Positions 63,047 to 64,000 of a stretch of DNA of 64,000 bases are shown piece after piece; position 1 is the first letter of the stretch; each line of letters starts with the position of its first letter. The stretch comes from Pseudomonadota bacterium (GTDB taxonomy: Bacteria; Pseudomonadota; Gammaproteobacteria; Steroidobacterales; JBCBZW01): positions 1 to 64,000 of the forward strand of contig JBCBZW010000003.1 in assembly GCA_039815145.1 (NCBI GenBank). The letters are read 5' to 3'. The position numbers and the translations under genes are program-made. The notes beneath the pieces are model-generated. The model did no database searches. It saw nothing but the letters and a program-made list of their open reading frames with translations, and was not told where the DNA came from.

Positions 63047-64000
63047 GTCTCGCTAGCCTCGGGGGCGGGCGCGTCGGAGGCCGGGCTGCTACTGCTGGCG
63101 TCCTTACTGGCGTTGGTACCCTCATCCTGGCGCGGGCCTGACCGACGCCGCCGGCGCCGACGCTTCTTCTTCGCGCCGTCGCCTGTAGCAGCAGCCTCGG
63201 CGGGCGCCGAATCACTCGCTGCGCCGTTCTCGGGGGCGCCGGTCGAGGCGTCTTGCGGTTCCTTGTCCGCGTTGTCGCGGGCGTCGGAGCGTGAACGGCT
63301 GCCGCGGCGCGAGCGTCCGCCGCCATCGCCGCGGCCCCCGCGGCGACCCTCCCGCTCTTCGCGGTTGCGCGGTGGGCGACGTGGTGCGCGCTTGACCTCG
63401 GCGAGGTCTTCCTGGGGCACCGCATCGACCGGGATGCGGCGGCCGATATAGGCCTCGATGTCCGGCAGGTTCACCGCGTAGTCTTCGCAGCCAAAACTGA
63501 TGGCATCGCCGAACTCGCCGGCGCGGGCCGTACGCCCGATGCGATGCACGTAGTCCTCCGCGTCCTGCGGAAGATCGTAGTTGATGACGTGCGTGACGCC
63601 CGGGATGTGCAGGCCGCGTGAGGCGACATCCGTACCTACTAGAACGCGTAGCTCTCCGCTCTGGAAGGCCTTCAGCATGCTGAGGCGCTTGCGCTGGGGT
63701 ACATCGCCGGAAATCGCCTGGGCGCTGACACCGTTCACCTCTAGCGTGCGCTGGACCAGATCTGCTGAACGCTTGGTATTGACGAACACCATGGTGCGTG
63801 GGGGATCCATACGGCGCAGCATGCCTACCAGTAGCGGAAGCTTCTCCTGGTTGGCAGGGAAGTAGACCACCTGGCGTACGCGATCGGCCGTGATCTTGTC
63901 TGGCTCCACGCGCACCAGCTGCGGATCGTTCATGTGCTCGTAGGCCAGCTCCAGGACGCGATGGCCGAGCGTGGCGCTGAACAGCAGATTCAAGCGTTCA
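63043..64000 (-). CDS. rhlB: DEAD-box RNA helicase RhlB, C-terminal part (cut by window edge)
   Basis: The visible 319 codons start inside motif III ([18 protein letters not shown]) and include [12 protein letters not shown], the [19 protein letters not shown] and [12 protein letters not shown] motifs of the second RecA domain. A long basic Arg/Gly-rich tail and a charged [12 protein letters not shown] stretch follow. RhlB unwinds RNA in the degradosome; the tail is longer than in E. coli. The 5' end lies beyond 64000. Confidence 0.9.
   Translation of the reverse strand, partial: ERLNLLFSATLGHRVLELAYEHMNDPQLVRVEPDKITADRVRQVVYFPANQEKLPLLVGMLRRMDPPRTMVFVNTKRSADLVQRTLEVNGVSAQAISGDVPQRKRLSMLKAFQSGELRVLVGTDVASRGLHIPGVTHVINYDLPQDAEDYVHRIGRTARAGEFGDAISFGCEDYAVNLPDIEAYIGRRIPVDAVPQEDLAEVKRAPRRPPRNREEREGRRGGRGDGGGRSRRGSRSRSDARDNADKEPQDASTGAPENGAASDSAPAEAAATGDGAKKKRRRRRRRSGPRQDEGTNASKDASSSSPASDAPAPEASET

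Noticed and set aside
1-64000. tRNA, rRNA, insertion sequences, integrase genes and attachment sites
   Set aside because: None was recognisable by reading; a covariance-model search was not possible, so a small RNA could have been missed.

Overview
The window is a GC-rich bacterial chromosome segment that reads as a free-living gammaproteobacterium. The best lineage markers are RhlB, YrfG, PlsB, MltD, HtpX, TtcA and a Marinobacter-type fatty acyl-CoA reductase. I cannot name a genus. There are no rRNA or tRNA genes, CRISPR arrays, insertion sequences or phage genes that I can see. Genes are tightly packed: no stretch longer than about 250 bases lacks a gene, and many convergent pairs overlap at their stop codons.

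Layout. 0-5.3 kb: the tail of an unknown gene, an OmpA/TSP3 porin-like protein, an EamA transporter, glgC and a K+ channel. 5.3-17.7 kb: an unusual accessory block (below). 17.7-18.6 kb: a diguanylate cyclase. 18.8-24.9 kb: a five-gene minus-strand operon combining glycogen synthase with two ATP-grasp ligases, an esterase and an S51-like amidotransferase-fold protein. 25-36 kb: sorbosone-dehydrogenase-like protein, threonine aldolase, exported methyltransferase, ExeA-FHA ATPase, phosphoesterase, HDAC-family deacetylase, citrate synthase, a large secreted hydrolase and a secreted repeat protein. 36.9-50.2 kb: LOG-domain protein, rhomboid, 5-oxoprolinase, L,D-transpeptidase, Na+ symporter, PLP enzyme, NDH-2-like oxidoreductase, membrane protein, HtpX. 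50.4-64 kb: fatty acyl-CoA reductase, two SDRs, MltD, TtcA, Glk, PlsB, CysQ, YrfG and the 3' part of rhlB.

The most interesting part is 5.6-17.7 kb. Seven transcription units there share one promoter signature: TGAGCC, exactly 17 nt, CGCCT(A/G/T), then a pyrimidine-A start dinucleotide whose A is the 8th base after the -10 hexamer. The leader to the start codon is only 24-35 nt in every case. I saw this full signature nowhere else in the window. The same block encodes an ECF sigma factor with Thr/Ser where most ECF factors have acidic residues in region 2.2, a transmembrane Ser/Thr kinase and a membrane FHA protein. The proposed circuit is kinase to phosphorylated sigma to regulon.

The regulon products are odd. 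They include several very acidic, alanine/glutamate-rich proteins without signal peptides, two short membrane-anchored low-complexity proteins (Gln-rich/YPQQPG and GYGPQ repeats) with a secreted papain-like cysteine protease encoded in the same run, a zinc-ribbon/SHOCT membrane protein, and an M48-like protein whose zinc site is mutated (REMGH, and the third ligand Glu replaced by Gln). I recognise no described system with this composition. The promoter family is direct sequence evidence; the function is unknown.
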